Of a DNA stretch of 36,734 nt, positions 8,470 through 17,396 are shown one piece after another. Each line of letters starts with the position of its first letter. Position 1 is the stretch's first letter. Origin of the DNA: an uncultured Pelagibacteraceae bacterium (lineage in GTDB: Bacteria; Pseudomonadota; Alphaproteobacteria; Pelagibacterales; AG-422-B15); contig CABYLU010000008.1 of assembly GCA_902519835.1 (NCBI GenBank), forward strand, positions 1-36,734, in the 5' to 3' direction. Made by a program: the position numbers and the translations under genes. The notes below the pieces were generated by a model that was given only the letters and a program-made list of their open reading frames with translations, had not been told where the DNA came from and searched no databases.

Positions 8470-9675
8470 TTATAAGTATTTTTTTAATTCATTTCTTGCA
8501 ATAGAAAGTCTATGCACTTCGTCTGGCCCGTCCGCTAGTCGCAGAGTTCTCATTCCTGCGTAAGCTTGTGCTAGGTGTGGGTCTGTTGTTACTCCAGCTC
8601 CTCCAAAAGCTTGAATTGCATCATCAATAATTTTTAGTGCCATATTTGGCGCAGCTACTTTAATCATAGCTATTTCATTTTTTGCAACTTTGTTTCCTAC
8701 TTCATCCATCATGGTTGCCGCTTTTAATGTGAGTAGCCTAGTCATCTCAATATTAATTCTAGCATCAGCAATTCTCTCTTGCCAAACAGAGTGCCTTACC
8801 ACTTCTTTACCAAAAGCCTTTCTGCTCATTAGTCTTTTGCACATTGCTTCAAGCGCAACTTCAGCAAGGCCAATAGTTCTCATACAATGGTGAATTCGTC
8901 CAGGTCCTAACCTGCCCTGTGCAATTTCAAATCCTCTGCCTTCGCCTAAAAGCATATTTTCTGGAGGAACTTTGACGTCTTTAAATTCAACCTCAGCATG
9001 TCCATGAGGGGCGTCGTCAAAACCAAAAACAGGCAAATGTCTCTTTATTTTGATACCCGGTGTGTCCTTATCAACCAGTATCATTGATTGTTGCTTATGT
9101 CTGTCAGGATTATCTGGGTCTGTTTTTCCCATGAAGATAAAAAATTGGCACCTTGGATCCATTGCACCAGAAGTCCACCATTTTGTTCCATTAAGGACAT
9201 ATTGGTTTCCTTCTTTTTTTATTTCACTTTCAATATTTGTTGCGTCTGATGAAGCGACTGCAGGCTCTGTCATGGCAAAAGCAGAGCGTATCTCACCTTC
9301 TAATAATGGCTTTAAGTACTTTTCTTTTTGTTCATCTGTTCCATATCGAACTAAAACTTCCATATTACCGGTATCAGGAGCAGAACAATTGAAAACTTCG
9401 GCAGACCACATTGCTCTCCCCATGATTTCACACATTGGCGCATACTCTGCGTTTGTAAGGCCATGCCCATAGTCACTTTCAGGTAAAAATAAATTCCAAA
9501 GGTCTTCTTTTTTTGCTTCCTTTTTAAGATCTTCTATCACCGGCACCACCTGCCATCTGTCAGCTCCAAAATTTTCGATCTGACTATGATATGTTTCGTT
9601 GTTTGGATAAACGTGCTTATCCATAAAATTATTCAATCTATCCGTAGTTTCTTTTGCTTTTGGCGATATGTTCAT
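8470..9675 (-). CDS. Acyl-CoA dehydrogenase, ACAD10/ACAD11 type
   Basis: An FAD-dependent dehydrogenase of 401 residues. [17 protein letters not shown] and [15 protein letters not shown] are the flavin and substrate contacts. [17 protein letters not shown] and [13 protein letters not shown] are C-terminal helical motifs. The closing [10 protein letters not shown] (379-388) puts Asp382 where MCAD-type enzymes have the catalytic Glu of YEG. That Asp version is the signature of the ACAD10/ACAD11 group, which processes 4-hydroxyacyl-CoAs together with a kinase domain. The APH-fold kinase nearby fits this. The start follows tadA as TAATG. The exact acyl chain cannot be told from sequence. Confidence 0.88.
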   Translation of the reverse strand: MNISPKAKETTDRLNNFMDKHVYPNNETYHSQIENFGADRWQVVPVIEDLKKEAKKEDLWNLFLPESDYGHGLTNAEYAPMCEIMGRAMWSAEVFNCSAPDTGNMEVLVRYGTDEQKEKYLKPLLEGEIRSAFAMTEPAVASSDATNIESEIKKEGNQYVLNGTKWWTSGAMDPRCQFFIFMGKTDPDNPDRHKQQSMILVDKDTPGIKIKRHLPVFGFDDAPHGHAEVEFKDVKVPPENMLLGEGRGFEIAQGRLGPGRIHHCMRTIGLAEVALEAMCKRLMSRKAFGKEVVRHSVWQERIADARINIEMTRLLTLKAATMMDEVGNKVAKNEIAMIKVAAPNMALKIIDDAIQAFGGAGVTTDPHLAQAYAGMRTLRLADGPDEVHRLSIARNELKKYL

Positions 9676-10124
9676 TATCTTTTACCTTTAAAAAAATTAT
9701 TTATTAAGTTTTCACAGTCAGTTTTTGAAATATTATCATAAATTTCTGGCAAATGATTGCAATTTTTTGATATAAAAAAATTTAAGTTACCATTTATCGA
9801 ACCATATTTTAAATCATCTGCACCATAATACAACCTCTTAAGCTTAGCTTTTGATATAGCGCTGGCACACATAATACATGGCTCTAAAGTCACGTAAATA
9901 TTACAATCGACCAATCTATCAGAGTTAATCATTTCACACGCCTCTCTTATAGCGTTTAGTTCAGCATGACCTACCGGGTCTTTTCTGCTAACCACTGAAT
10001 TATGGGACCGGGCTAAAACTTTATCTTCCTTGTTAATGATAACGCATCCAATTGGTATTTCTCCAATTTTTAAGCCTTTTTTTGCCTCCTCAATTGCCAT
10101 TGCCATGAATTTATTTTGTGTCAT
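9675..10124 (-). CDS. tadA: tRNA-specific adenosine deaminase
   Basis: TadA converts adenosine 34 to inosine in tRNA-Arg(ACG). The CDA-fold zinc site is complete: His53 and the proton-shuttle Glu55 in [11 protein letters not shown], and Cys83/Cys86 in PCIMCASAI. The N-terminus [21 protein letters not shown] and the [10 protein letters not shown] stretch are typical, and 149 residues is the family length. The stop shares one base with the ACAD start. It is divergent from the pseudouridine synthase gene with 32 bases between starts, the common alphaproteobacterial arrangement of tadA and an rluB-like gene with rsmD. Confidence 0.95.
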   Translation of the reverse strand: MTQNKFMAMAIEEAKKGLKIGEIPIGCVIINKEDKVLARSHNSVVSRKDPVGHAELNAIREACEMINSDRLVDCNIYVTLEPCIMCASAISKAKLKRLYYGADDLKYGSINGNLNFFISKNCNHLPEIYDNISKTDCENLINNFFKGKR

Positions 10125-10156
10125 AAATATTTAATTAATATAAGCAATCCTAATTC

Positions 10157-10867
10157 ATGCCTACTTTGAGACAACAAAAATTAGTAAGAATTAATAAATT
10201 ATTAGCACAGTCAACTAATTTTTCGAGAAGAGAAATAGATAAACTCATCGATGAGCAAAGAGTTGTTGTTGATAACGAATTGGTGATAAAACAAGGAATT
10301 CAAATAAGTATCAACAGTATTGTAAAAATAGACAATAAACCTATTAACCTAAAATCTGATCAGCAATTAAATGATATATATATTTTCAACAAACCAAGGG
10401 GATGCTTGGTAACAAAATCAGATCCAAAAAATCGTAAAACTATTTATGAATATATACCTAAACAAAATCATAATTTAATTTCAATTGGACGACTTGATTA
10501 CAATTCAGAGGGGCTATTACTATTGACTAACAGCGGTAGCTTCAAAAGAAAGATGGAATTACCCAAAAATAATTTTGAAAGGGTTTATAAGGTAAAAATA
10601 CAAGGCTTTATTGATAATAAATTTATTAATACCTTATTAAAGGGTTATACGTATAAAAAAGTTAAATATAAACCTATAAAAGCATCATTCATTAGCAAAA
10701 CAAATACTTACTCATGGATAAAAATGACACTTACTGAGGGTAAAAATAAAGAAATTAGAAATATTTTTGATTCTTTGAATATTACAGTCACAAGATTAAT
10801 TAGAATAACTTATGGGGAATTTAAGCTTGGAAGTTTGAAAAAAGGGGAAATAAAAAAAGTTACTTAA
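10157..10867 (+). CDS. rRNA pseudouridine synthase, RsuA/RluB/E/F family
   Basis: An N-terminal S4 RNA-binding domain (VRINKLLAQST, SRREIDKLI, residues 10-45) is followed by the catalytic domain. GRLDYNSEGLLLLTNSG places the catalytic Asp at 114. IFNKPRGCLVT, LTEGKNKEIRNIF and RLIRITYGEFKLGSLKKGE also match. It is expected to isomerise a uridine in 23S or 16S rRNA. The position before rsmD favours the RluB (23S U2605) branch, but at 236 residues it is compact and I leave the symbol open. rsmD starts one base after its stop. Confidence 0.9.
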   Translation: MPTLRQQKLVRINKLLAQSTNFSRREIDKLIDEQRVVVDNELVIKQGIQISINSIVKIDNKPINLKSDQQLNDIYIFNKPRGCLVTKSDPKNRKTIYEYIPKQNHNLISIGRLDYNSEGLLLLTNSGSFKRKMELPKNNFERVYKVKIQGFIDNKFINTLLKGYTYKKVKYKPIKASFISKTNTYSWIKMTLTEGKNKEIRNIFDSLNITVTRLIRITYGEFKLGSLKKGEIKKVT

Positions 10868-10868
10868 A

Positions 10869-11438
10869 ATGAGAATTATTAGCGGAGAAAGAAAAGGTCA
10901 TTCAATATTTAGCTTTAAAAGTAAAGATGTAAGACCACTTTCAGACAAAAATAGGGAAACCATTTTTAATCTTTTAACGCATGGAAAAGAATTGGTAAAA
11001 ATTAACTTTAGTCTTGAAGAAGCAAAAGTAATTGATCTTTTCGCTGGTACTGGTTCATTTAGCTTTGAAGCTTTGTCACGTGGTGCTAAACACGCAACCA
11101 TGGTAGAGAACAATCAACAAATGATAGATATAATTTATAAAAGCGCAAACAAGCTGGGGTATTTAGAAAAGATAGCTGTTATATCTGAAAATGCTTGTTC
11201 ATTTGATGAGTATTCTGAAGCTACAAAGTTCAATCTTGCTTATATAGATCCACCGTATGGTAAAAATCTTGGACTCAGAGCAATTAAAAATATTATTAAA
11301 AAAAACTTATTAGAAAAAGACAGTATAATCATCTTAGAGGAAGAAAAAAAATCTAAATACATCGAACTCTCAGAAATAATACTTTTACGTGAAAAAGAAT
11401 TAGGTAATTCTAAATTTAGTTTTTTTAAATTAATTTAA
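10869..11438 (+). CDS. rsmD: 16S rRNA (guanine(966)-N(2))-methyltransferase
   Basis: RsmD methylates N2 of G966 in helix 31 of 16S rRNA in the small subunit. The protein opens with the family hallmark MRIISGERKGHSI and VRPLSDKNRETIFN. The SAM-binding motif DLFAGTGSFSFEALSRGA spans 56-73, and the catalytic DPPY is at 127-130, close to the usual NPPY/DPPF. The length of 189 residues is standard. Its end overlaps the end of the convergent pgi gene by 9 bases, so no intrinsic terminator fits between them. Confidence 0.95.
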   Translation: MRIISGERKGHSIFSFKSKDVRPLSDKNRETIFNLLTHGKELVKINFSLEEAKVIDLFAGTGSFSFEALSRGAKHATMVENNQQMIDIIYKSANKLGYLEKIAVISENACSFDEYSEATKFNLAYIDPPYGKNLGLRAIKNIIKKNLLEKDSIIILEEEKKSKYIELSEIILLREKELGNSKFSFFKLI

Positions 11439-12455
11439 ATAACCCTTTTGAATATCAACTGCATCTTGAGCAAAGGGGTCAACTTCTAATAATTGAGCAA
11501 GATAGATAACCCTTAACATTTCTGTTCCAAAAAAATGGCCGATCTTACTCATATCTTTATCTTTAAATATATGTTTACTAGTATTCTCATTTATCTTTGA
11601 TAACGATTTACTCATGGCATCAAGATGATTTGAAAGTGTGATATTAATCATATTCATTTTTGAGTATTCCATACCCATAATTTCAAAAAAAATATTTTTG
11701 GGTCCATCTAGATATAATTGTAAGAGACTGTGCTGGTCTTTTGGCATTTCAGATACTACAGGTAAAACACCTTTGGCCTTTTTACCCAATGACTCCGCAT
11801 ATAATTGTTTTCGCCAATTACCAATTTCAATAAGCTCATCACCATAAATCAAATAAGCAAATATATTCTTTCCATTTTTTATTCTTTTAAAATCTTCCTC
11901 AGCCATATTCTTTATTTGGTCTTTATCTTCTAATGCTTTTCTTCCTCCATTTAAAAACTCAGTGCACAGATCTTTATTAAAGTAAAAACTGGGGATAAGG
12001 CTATTATTACTAAAAATTGAAAATCTGCCTCCAATTTCGTTGCTTAGTTCAATAGTTTTTATTGATTTTTGTATAGACAAGTCTCTTAGTGGAGAAGACA
12101 CATTTTCTGTAAACGAATAGAAATTTTTTGAAAAATCAATATTCCCATCTAGTTTTTTGATCATATATTCAAATATGGTTAACGTTTCAGATGTTTGTCC
12201 TGATTTTGATACAAAAATGAAACCAGTCTCATCTAATTGAGTATTGTCTAACAATTCATTAATCTTAATAGAATTTAAATGATCAACATATTGAACACGT
12301 TTTTCATTTAAAAAATGATTAATTGCTTTTGATCCCTGAGAAGAGCCACCTATACCGACTACTAAAATTTTATTAAAGCTTTGTTCCAGTATCCCTAACG
12401 ATTCGGAATATGAGTTTTCAAGCTTATCAAAATCAAGAAATGGATAATTCATCAT
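11430..12455 (-). CDS. pgi: Glucose-6-phosphate isomerase, short form
   Basis: PGI interconverts glucose 6-phosphate and fructose 6-phosphate in the cytoplasm. The SIS-domain motifs are present in order: VVGIGGSSQGSKA (about 33-45), SKSGQTSET (about 83-91), GGRFSIFSNNSLIPS (about 141-155), YAESLGKKAKG with the catalytic Glu, and DQHSLLQLYLDGPK with the catalytic His. VDIQKGYLN at the very end supplies the conserved Lys. At 341 residues it is far shorter than the 430-550 of most bacterial PGIs: almost everything before the first SIS domain is missing. The start is well fixed, because ATG overlaps the stop of the upstream transporter gene as ATGA. Activity looks plausible but is not assured. 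Confidence 0.83.
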   Translation of the reverse strand: MMNYPFLDFDKLENSYSESLGILEQSFNKILVVGIGGSSQGSKAINHFLNEKRVQYVDHLNSIKINELLDNTQLDETGFIFVSKSGQTSETLTIFEYMIKKLDGNIDFSKNFYSFTENVSSPLRDLSIQKSIKTIELSNEIGGRFSIFSNNSLIPSFYFNKDLCTEFLNGGRKALEDKDQIKNMAEEDFKRIKNGKNIFAYLIYGDELIEIGNWRKQLYAESLGKKAKGVLPVVSEMPKDQHSLLQLYLDGPKNIFFEIMGMEYSKMNMINITLSNHLDAMSKSLSKINENTSKHIFKDKDMSKIGHFFGTEMLRVIYLAQLLEVDPFAQDAVDIQKGYLN

Positions 12456-13450
12456 CGCACTTCCTGACCAGCTGTTACGGTTGCTTGATCTATTTGCCTT
12501 TCAAACTCTCTCAATCTTTTATAAACACTTGCGAGTTCAATAATTGTTGGCCAAGCTTTAAGAAGATATTGCATTGACCCCTCAACTCTACCAAATGCCC
12601 TGATTATTTGCTGCATTACACCAAGAGTAACTACTCCGGCAACAATTGCAGGGGCTAAAAATACATAAGCTGATAAAACATTTGCCTGTAAAAATGCAAT
12701 ACGACCAATATCGAAATATAGATATCTTATATAACTTAAAAAATGAATTTGCCTTACATCATCAAATAATTCCTCAAGGGTTTTTGGTCTTACTGTTTCA
12801 TCATCTTCAGCAATTACTAGCATTTTTCTGTATGCCGCTTCTTGTTTTTGTAAATCGTATTCTATACCAACAAGCCTTAAAATTAAACCAAGTCCAATTA
12901 AAAATAATGTTCCTCCTATAGACCATAATAATGCACCAACGACTAGACCATACTCCCATTCACCAAAGAAAAATATTGGAATTCCAATACTCAAGCCAAA
13001 CAGTATTGGCATAAATTCTACCAGGATCATTAAAGCTTCAATCAAACTTGTACCAAGAGACTCCATAATTCTTGAAAACTTTATGGTATCCTCTTGAACT
13101 CTTTGTGACGCACCCTCAATCTTACGCGCCTTATCATAGACAGAGTGATACCACTCAACCATGGCAGTCCTCCATCTAAATAAAAAGTGATTAGTAAAAT
13201 AACTTACAAGGACTGCAACTGCTACATACATTCCCGCTAGTGTTATAAAGGATAATAAACTTGCCCAATATTCTTCAATTGTAATGGCGTAAGGAGCAGA
13301 CAATGCTTCCTGTATCATGTCGTAAAACTCACCAAACCATTCATTAATTTTTACATCAATTTGAACCTGAACCCACAGAGATGATAAGATAATAGCTGAA
13401 CCAATGTATGCCCATAAAAACCATTTTGGATCTCTAAAAAACTTAAACAT
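12452..13450 (-). CDS. SbmA/BacA-like inner-membrane transporter
   Basis: The sequence follows E. coli SbmA as I recall it: WFGEFYDMIQEALSAP, NHFLFRWRTAM, KIEGASQRVQEDTIKFS, EAAYRKMLVIAEDDE, and IVAGVVTLGVMQQI. The closing TIIELASVYKRLREFE also matches. SbmA/BacA proteins are proton-driven importers of peptides and, in some species, affect lipid A very-long-chain fatty acids. At 332 residues it starts at what is the second half of the SbmA N-terminal region, so one or two leading membrane segments of the 406-residue protein are absent. About five hydrophobic segments remain. It is followed by pgi (ATGA overlap) and preceded by the DUF3035 lipoprotein. The substrate is unknown. Confidence 0.85.
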   Translation of the reverse strand: MFKFFRDPKWFLWAYIGSAIILSSLWVQVQIDVKINEWFGEFYDMIQEALSAPYAITIEEYWASLLSFITLAGMYVAVAVLVSYFTNHFLFRWRTAMVEWYHSVYDKARKIEGASQRVQEDTIKFSRIMESLGTSLIEALMILVEFMPILFGLSIGIPIFFFGEWEYGLVVGALLWSIGGTLFLIGLGLILRLVGIEYDLQKQEAAYRKMLVIAEDDETVRPKTLEELFDDVRQIHFLSYIRYLYFDIGRIAFLQANVLSAYVFLAPAIVAGVVTLGVMQQIIRAFGRVEGSMQYLLKAWPTIIELASVYKRLREFERQIDQATVTAGQEVR

Positions 13451-13461
13451 TTATAGAATAA

Positions 13462-14076
13462 TTAATTTGAATATGAATTAAGTAAGTCATCCACCCTGTT
13501 AAGAAGATCATTCAGATCTTCGTTTTCATCAAAACTAGGAGCATCATCATACATTGTTTCATCAATTATTTCTGGTTTAAGCTGATCTTCTTCGGGAAGT
13601 GTTGTAATTTCATCTGTGTTTGATATTCCTTCCAAAAACTCTTCCTCGCTCAAACCAATATTATCAGTTGTATCTAAAGTGCTATCGTCATCTGTTACAC
13701 TGTCTAATTCATTACTTTCAACAAGTGAATCTTCAATTACCTCATCAAGAGGATCATCAGGTAAAGTTGAATTATTTATATTTTGATCCTCGTTTCCAAA
13801 ATTATTATCAATAAATTCGTCTAACGATGATGTATCAGCATTACTAGGCACGCTGGTAGATGAGTTTTGTGTAATGATATCTTGAATATCTTCGGCTGAC
13901 TCACCTGTAGGCGCGGCCTCCTCTACTTCCTCTTCACCAACAACTGGTGGGGTTAATTCAAAATCAGGGGGTATCTCTAGTGCTTTTTGCTTTAATGATG
14001 TGTAATCTCTGACTGTATTGTTGGTACAAGCAGCAAAAATTAATAAAAAAAATATAGTTAAATAGTTACGTATCAT
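13462..14076 (-). CDS. DUF3035-type acidic lipoprotein
   Basis: A signal peptide MIRNYLTIFFLLIFAAC ends in a lipobox (FAAC), so the mature protein is lipid-anchored at Cys17 counting from the ATG at 14076. The stretch LKQKALEIPPDFELTPP is the hallmark of DUF3035, alphaproteobacterial lipoproteins (often called BamF-like) that regularly follow lspA. The rest is a very acidic, Ser/Asn-rich, low-complexity region (many DD, EE, DE pairs) ending LNDLLNRVDDLLNSYSN, probably disordered. In-frame ATGs at 14094 and 14118 would overlap lspA further, and none of the three has a strong ribosome site. I chose the start giving the best signal peptide. The function is unknown; an outer-membrane assembly role is inference. 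Confidence 0.78.
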   Translation of the reverse strand: MIRNYLTIFFLLIFAACTNNTVRDYTSLKQKALEIPPDFELTPPVVGEEEVEEAAPTGESAEDIQDIITQNSSTSVPSNADTSSLDEFIDNNFGNEDQNINNSTLPDDPLDEVIEDSLVESNELDSVTDDDSTLDTTDNIGLSEEEFLEGISNTDEITTLPEEDQLKPEIIDETMYDDAPSFDENEDLNDLLNRVDDLLNSYSN

Positions 14077-14581
14077 TTTTAACAGTTTTATCATTTTCTT
14101 TTTTTGAGAACAACTCAAGTAAAATAATCAAAATACAGCCGAGCGTGATACTTATATCAGCTATATTGAATACATACCAATGATAATTGTTATAATGTAA
14201 ATCTATAAAGTCTAATACAGCAGAATATTGATATCTGTCGAGCAAGTTACCTAGCGCTCCTCCTATAATTAAACTAAATCCATAATAATAAATTTTTTTA
14301 TTAATACTTATTGCATAAAAAAATACTGCCATAGCAATTATCGCCATAACAAACATATAAATATAATTAACCATCGAAATTTCATTTTGCAATATCCCAA
14401 ATGCAAAGCCCTTATTCCATATCAAATGAAAATTAAGATATTTATTTATTGATGTTAAATATTGTGAACTTAGATTTGATACGTCAATGTTATAAACATT
14501 GATTACATAAAACTTTGAGAGTTGATCGGCTGCAAAAATAACCAGTATTAAAAATATAAATCTTCCAATGGTTTGTATCAT
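14066..14581 (-). CDS. lspA: Lipoprotein signal peptidase (signal peptidase II)
   Basis: LspA removes signal peptides from diacylglyceryl-modified prolipoproteins in the inner membrane. Four hydrophobic segments are visible. Family motifs are AADQLSKFYV (17-26), IWNKGFAFGI (54-63) and GGALGNLLDR (107-116). The catalytic aspartates are expected at 124 (VLDFIDL) and 142 (FNIADI). The 171-residue length is usual. Its start overlaps the ileS stop by 4 bases (ATGA), and a lipoprotein gene follows directly, so a likely substrate is encoded by the next gene. Confidence 0.96.
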   Translation of the reverse strand: MIQTIGRFIFLILVIFAADQLSKFYVINVYNIDVSNLSSQYLTSINKYLNFHLIWNKGFAFGILQNEISMVNYIYMFVMAIIAMAVFFYAISINKKIYYYGFSLIIGGALGNLLDRYQYSAVLDFIDLHYNNYHWYVFNIADISITLGCILIILLELFSKKENDKTVKNDT

Positions 14582-17391
14582 TTACAAAGCACTTCTTGAC
14601 ATCTATCGCAAACATTATCTTTTAAATTAGAAAAATATTTCCAACACCGCTCACATTTTTCACCATCAGTTTTACTTACATGCACTCCGATATTTTTATC
14701 TACTTCAGATATAAAGCTGTCACTTGAGGGCTTTTCATTTACAATTTCTAATTCACTAATAATTGAAATATTTTCTAATACTTTTTGGTCAATCCTCTCG
14801 ATTTCATCTTTAGATATGTACAGTTTAACAGAAGCTTCAAGGCTGGATCCAAGAACTTTTTCTTTTCTCTTCACTTCGATTGCTCCGTTAATAACCTTTC
14901 TTAATTTTTTATACACTGCCCATTTAGTTGATAAATTTTTATTTATTAAAGTATCATTTAATTTTGGAAAATCTTTTTCATGTATGCTGTTTTCAATCCC
15001 AAATCGACTTTGCCAAGCTTCTTCAGTGGTAAAACAGAGTATTGGTGCAAGCAAACTTAATAAATCGTGAAATAAAATATCTAAAACAGTACGAGTAGAT
15101 TTTCTTACTTCGTTATTTTTTGAATCACAATAAAGAGTATCTTTTCTTACATCAAAATAGAAAGATGATAAGTCGTTTGTACAAAAATTAAATATCGCAG
15201 AAAAAACTTTTTGATACTCAAATATTTTATAGTTTGAGATAACTTCTTTTTTTAAACTCTCTAATTCTGATAAAATATATAAATCTAATTCATCAAGTTC
15301 ATCCGTAGATACTTTCTCGTCTTGATCAAAATCTGATAAATTGCCTAAAATAAAACGAAGTGTATTGCGGAGTCTTCTATAGCTATCAATGTTGCTTTTT
15401 ATGATTTCAGGCCCGATCTTTAAATCCTCAGAGTAATCACTGCTTGCTACCCAGAGCCTTAGTATGTCAGCGCCTGATTTTTCAATGACCTCTGCTGGCG
15501 AGACAGTATTGGATGATGATTTACTCATCTTTAGGCCATCTTCATGAAGTATAAATCCATGAGTTAAAACAGACTCATAAGGCGCAACTCCTCTTGTGCC
15601 ACAAGATTCTAAAAGTGATGAATGAAACCAACCTCTGTGTTGATCTGTTCCTTCAAGATAAATAGATGCCGGCCAGATTTGATCATCTTTTCCATCTAAA
15701 ACAAATGCATGTGTACAGCCTGAGTCAAACCATACATCTAAAATATCATTAACTTTTTTATATTCTTCCGGATTATAATTTGAACCTAATAATTCTTCTT
15801 TTGAATATTTAAACCACGCATCTGACCCTTCTTTTTCATAAAGTTTAATAATTTTTTCATTTATTTCTTTATCAACCAGCGGCTTTCCTGTTTTAATATT
15901 GTAAAAGATAGATAAAGGTACGCCCCATGCCCGTTGTCTTGACACTACCCAATCAGGTCTTTCTTCAATCATTGAATAAATTCTATTTTTTCCCTGTTTT
16001 GGATACCATTTAACCTTTTCAATTTCGTTCAACGCTTTTTCTCTCAATTGATTTTTTTCCATACTAATGAACCATTGTGGAGTATTTCTAAAGATGACAG
16101 GAGCTTTTGATCTCCACGAATGAGGGTAGCTATGACGCAATGAACCCTTGCCTGCTAAATTTTCATGCTTTTTTAGCTCAATGATAACTGCTACGTTTGC
16201 ATCAGCATCTGATCCATCTTCATTAAAAATCTTTTTACCATTAAATAATGGTACGTGGGGAAAGTATTCACCATTTTCATCTACTGTATCAGGAACTTCG
16301 ATACCATTTGTAATACCCAAATTATAGTCATCAGCTCCATGGCCAGGTGCTATGTGAACGAAACCCGTGCCTTGCTCCAAAGTAACAAAATCAGCATCAA
16401 AAATTCTTACCTCAAAATCATAACCAGATTTTTTAAAAGGGTGATTACAAATAATTTTGTCTAAGTTTTTTACTTCTGATATTTTTTTTAATTCTCTAAT
16501 TTTGCATTGAACTTTTACATTATCTAAAAGTCCATCTGCAATTATAATTTTATCTCCAACTTGTAAAGTACTGTATTCTTCTAAACTTACTACTTCAAAC
16601 ATTGAATACGTTATTGATTTACTGTAAGCAATTGCTCTGTTTCCTGGAATTGTCCATGGAGTTGTTGTCCATATAATTACGGATGCATCTTGATAATTTG
16701 TATCTGAACTCTCTTTTACTGGGAACTTTACGCAGATAGTTGTTGATTTATGTTCTTTATATTCAATCTCAGCTTCAGCTAATGCAGTCTTTTCAACAGT
16801 TGACCACATAACAGGCTTTGACCCACGATATAAACTTTCGTTCTCAAGAAACTTAAAAAATTCTCTTACAATTATAGACTCTGCCTCATATGACATTGTA
16901 GTATAGGGAGAATACCAATCTCCATTTATTCCTAAGCGAATAAATTCTTCTCTTTGTATATCAATCCATTTTTCAGCAAATTCTCTACATTCTTTTCTAA
17001 ATTTTATAATATCGACATCATCTTTATTCTTCCCCTGTTCTCTATATTGCTCTTCTATTTTCCACTCAATTGGCAAGCCATGACAATCCCAGCCAGGAAT
17101 GTAAGAACTATCATTTCCAAGCATTTGTTGTGATCTTACAACAAAGTCTTTTAGTATTTTATTCAGGGCGTGCCCCATGTGTAAATGACCATTGGCGTAA
17201 GGGGGGCCATCATGTAATACGAATTTTTTTCTACTTTTTGATTTTTCCCTTAATTTTTCATAAATATTATCCTTTGACCAGCCATTTAGAATTTTTGGCT
17301 CTTGCTCGGGTAGGCCAGCACGCATCGCAAAGGATGTCTTTGGTAAAAATAGAGTTTCACTAAAATCTATTTTATCATTTTTAGTGTTCAT
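14578..17391 (-). CDS. ileS: Isoleucyl-tRNA synthetase
   Basis: A class I synthetase of 937 residues that charges tRNA-Ile. HMGH (71-74) in PPYANGHLHMGHALNK is the HIGH motif. WDCHGLPIEW follows, then the editing (CP1) domain with TTTPWTIPGNRAIAYS. EGTDQHRGWFHSSLL and LKMSKSSSN supply the second ATP motif. A C-terminal zinc finger has Cys913/Cys916 and Cys928/Cys931, the layout of bacterial IleRS of the mupirocin-sensitive type. It sits between ribF and lspA, the conserved proteobacterial order, with 5 bases to ribF and an overlap with lspA. No T-box or leader peptide is seen upstream. Confidence 0.98.
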   Translation of the reverse strand: MNTKNDKIDFSETLFLPKTSFAMRAGLPEQEPKILNGWSKDNIYEKLREKSKSRKKFVLHDGPPYANGHLHMGHALNKILKDFVVRSQQMLGNDSSYIPGWDCHGLPIEWKIEEQYREQGKNKDDVDIIKFRKECREFAEKWIDIQREEFIRLGINGDWYSPYTTMSYEAESIIVREFFKFLENESLYRGSKPVMWSTVEKTALAEAEIEYKEHKSTTICVKFPVKESSDTNYQDASVIIWTTTPWTIPGNRAIAYSKSITYSMFEVVSLEEYSTLQVGDKIIIADGLLDNVKVQCKIRELKKISEVKNLDKIICNHPFKKSGYDFEVRIFDADFVTLEQGTGFVHIAPGHGADDYNLGITNGIEVPDTVDENGEYFPHVPLFNGKKIFNEDGSDADANVAVIIELKKHENLAGKGSLRHSYPHSWRSKAPVIFRNTPQWFISMEKNQLREKALNEIEKVKWYPKQGKNRIYSMIEERPDWVVSRQRAWGVPLSIFYNIKTGKPLVDKEINEKIIKLYEKEGSDAWFKYSKEELLGSNYNPEEYKKVNDILDVWFDSGCTHAFVLDGKDDQIWPASIYLEGTDQHRGWFHSSLLESCGTRGVAPYESVLTHGFILHEDGLKMSKSSSNTVSPAEVIEKSGADILRLWVASSDYSEDLKIGPEIIKSNIDSYRRLRNTLRFILGNLSDFDQDEKVSTDELDELDLYILSELESLKKEVISNYKIFEYQKVFSAIFNFCTNDLSSFYFDVRKDTLYCDSKNNEVRKSTRTVLDILFHDLLSLLAPILCFTTEEAWQSRFGIENSIHEKDFPKLNDTLINKNLSTKWAVYKKLRKVINGAIEVKRKEKVLGSSLEASVKLYISKDEIERIDQKVLENISIISELEIVNEKPSSDSFISEVDKNIGVHVSKTDGEKCERCWKYFSNLKDNVCDRCQEVLCK

Positions 17392-17396
17392 TTTGC

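Noticed and set aside
9050-9472. Plus-strand 140-codon open frame
   Set aside because: It lies wholly antisense to the acyl-CoA dehydrogenase, whose motifs are intact. The translation is Ser/Phe/Pro-rich shadow sequence with no domain.
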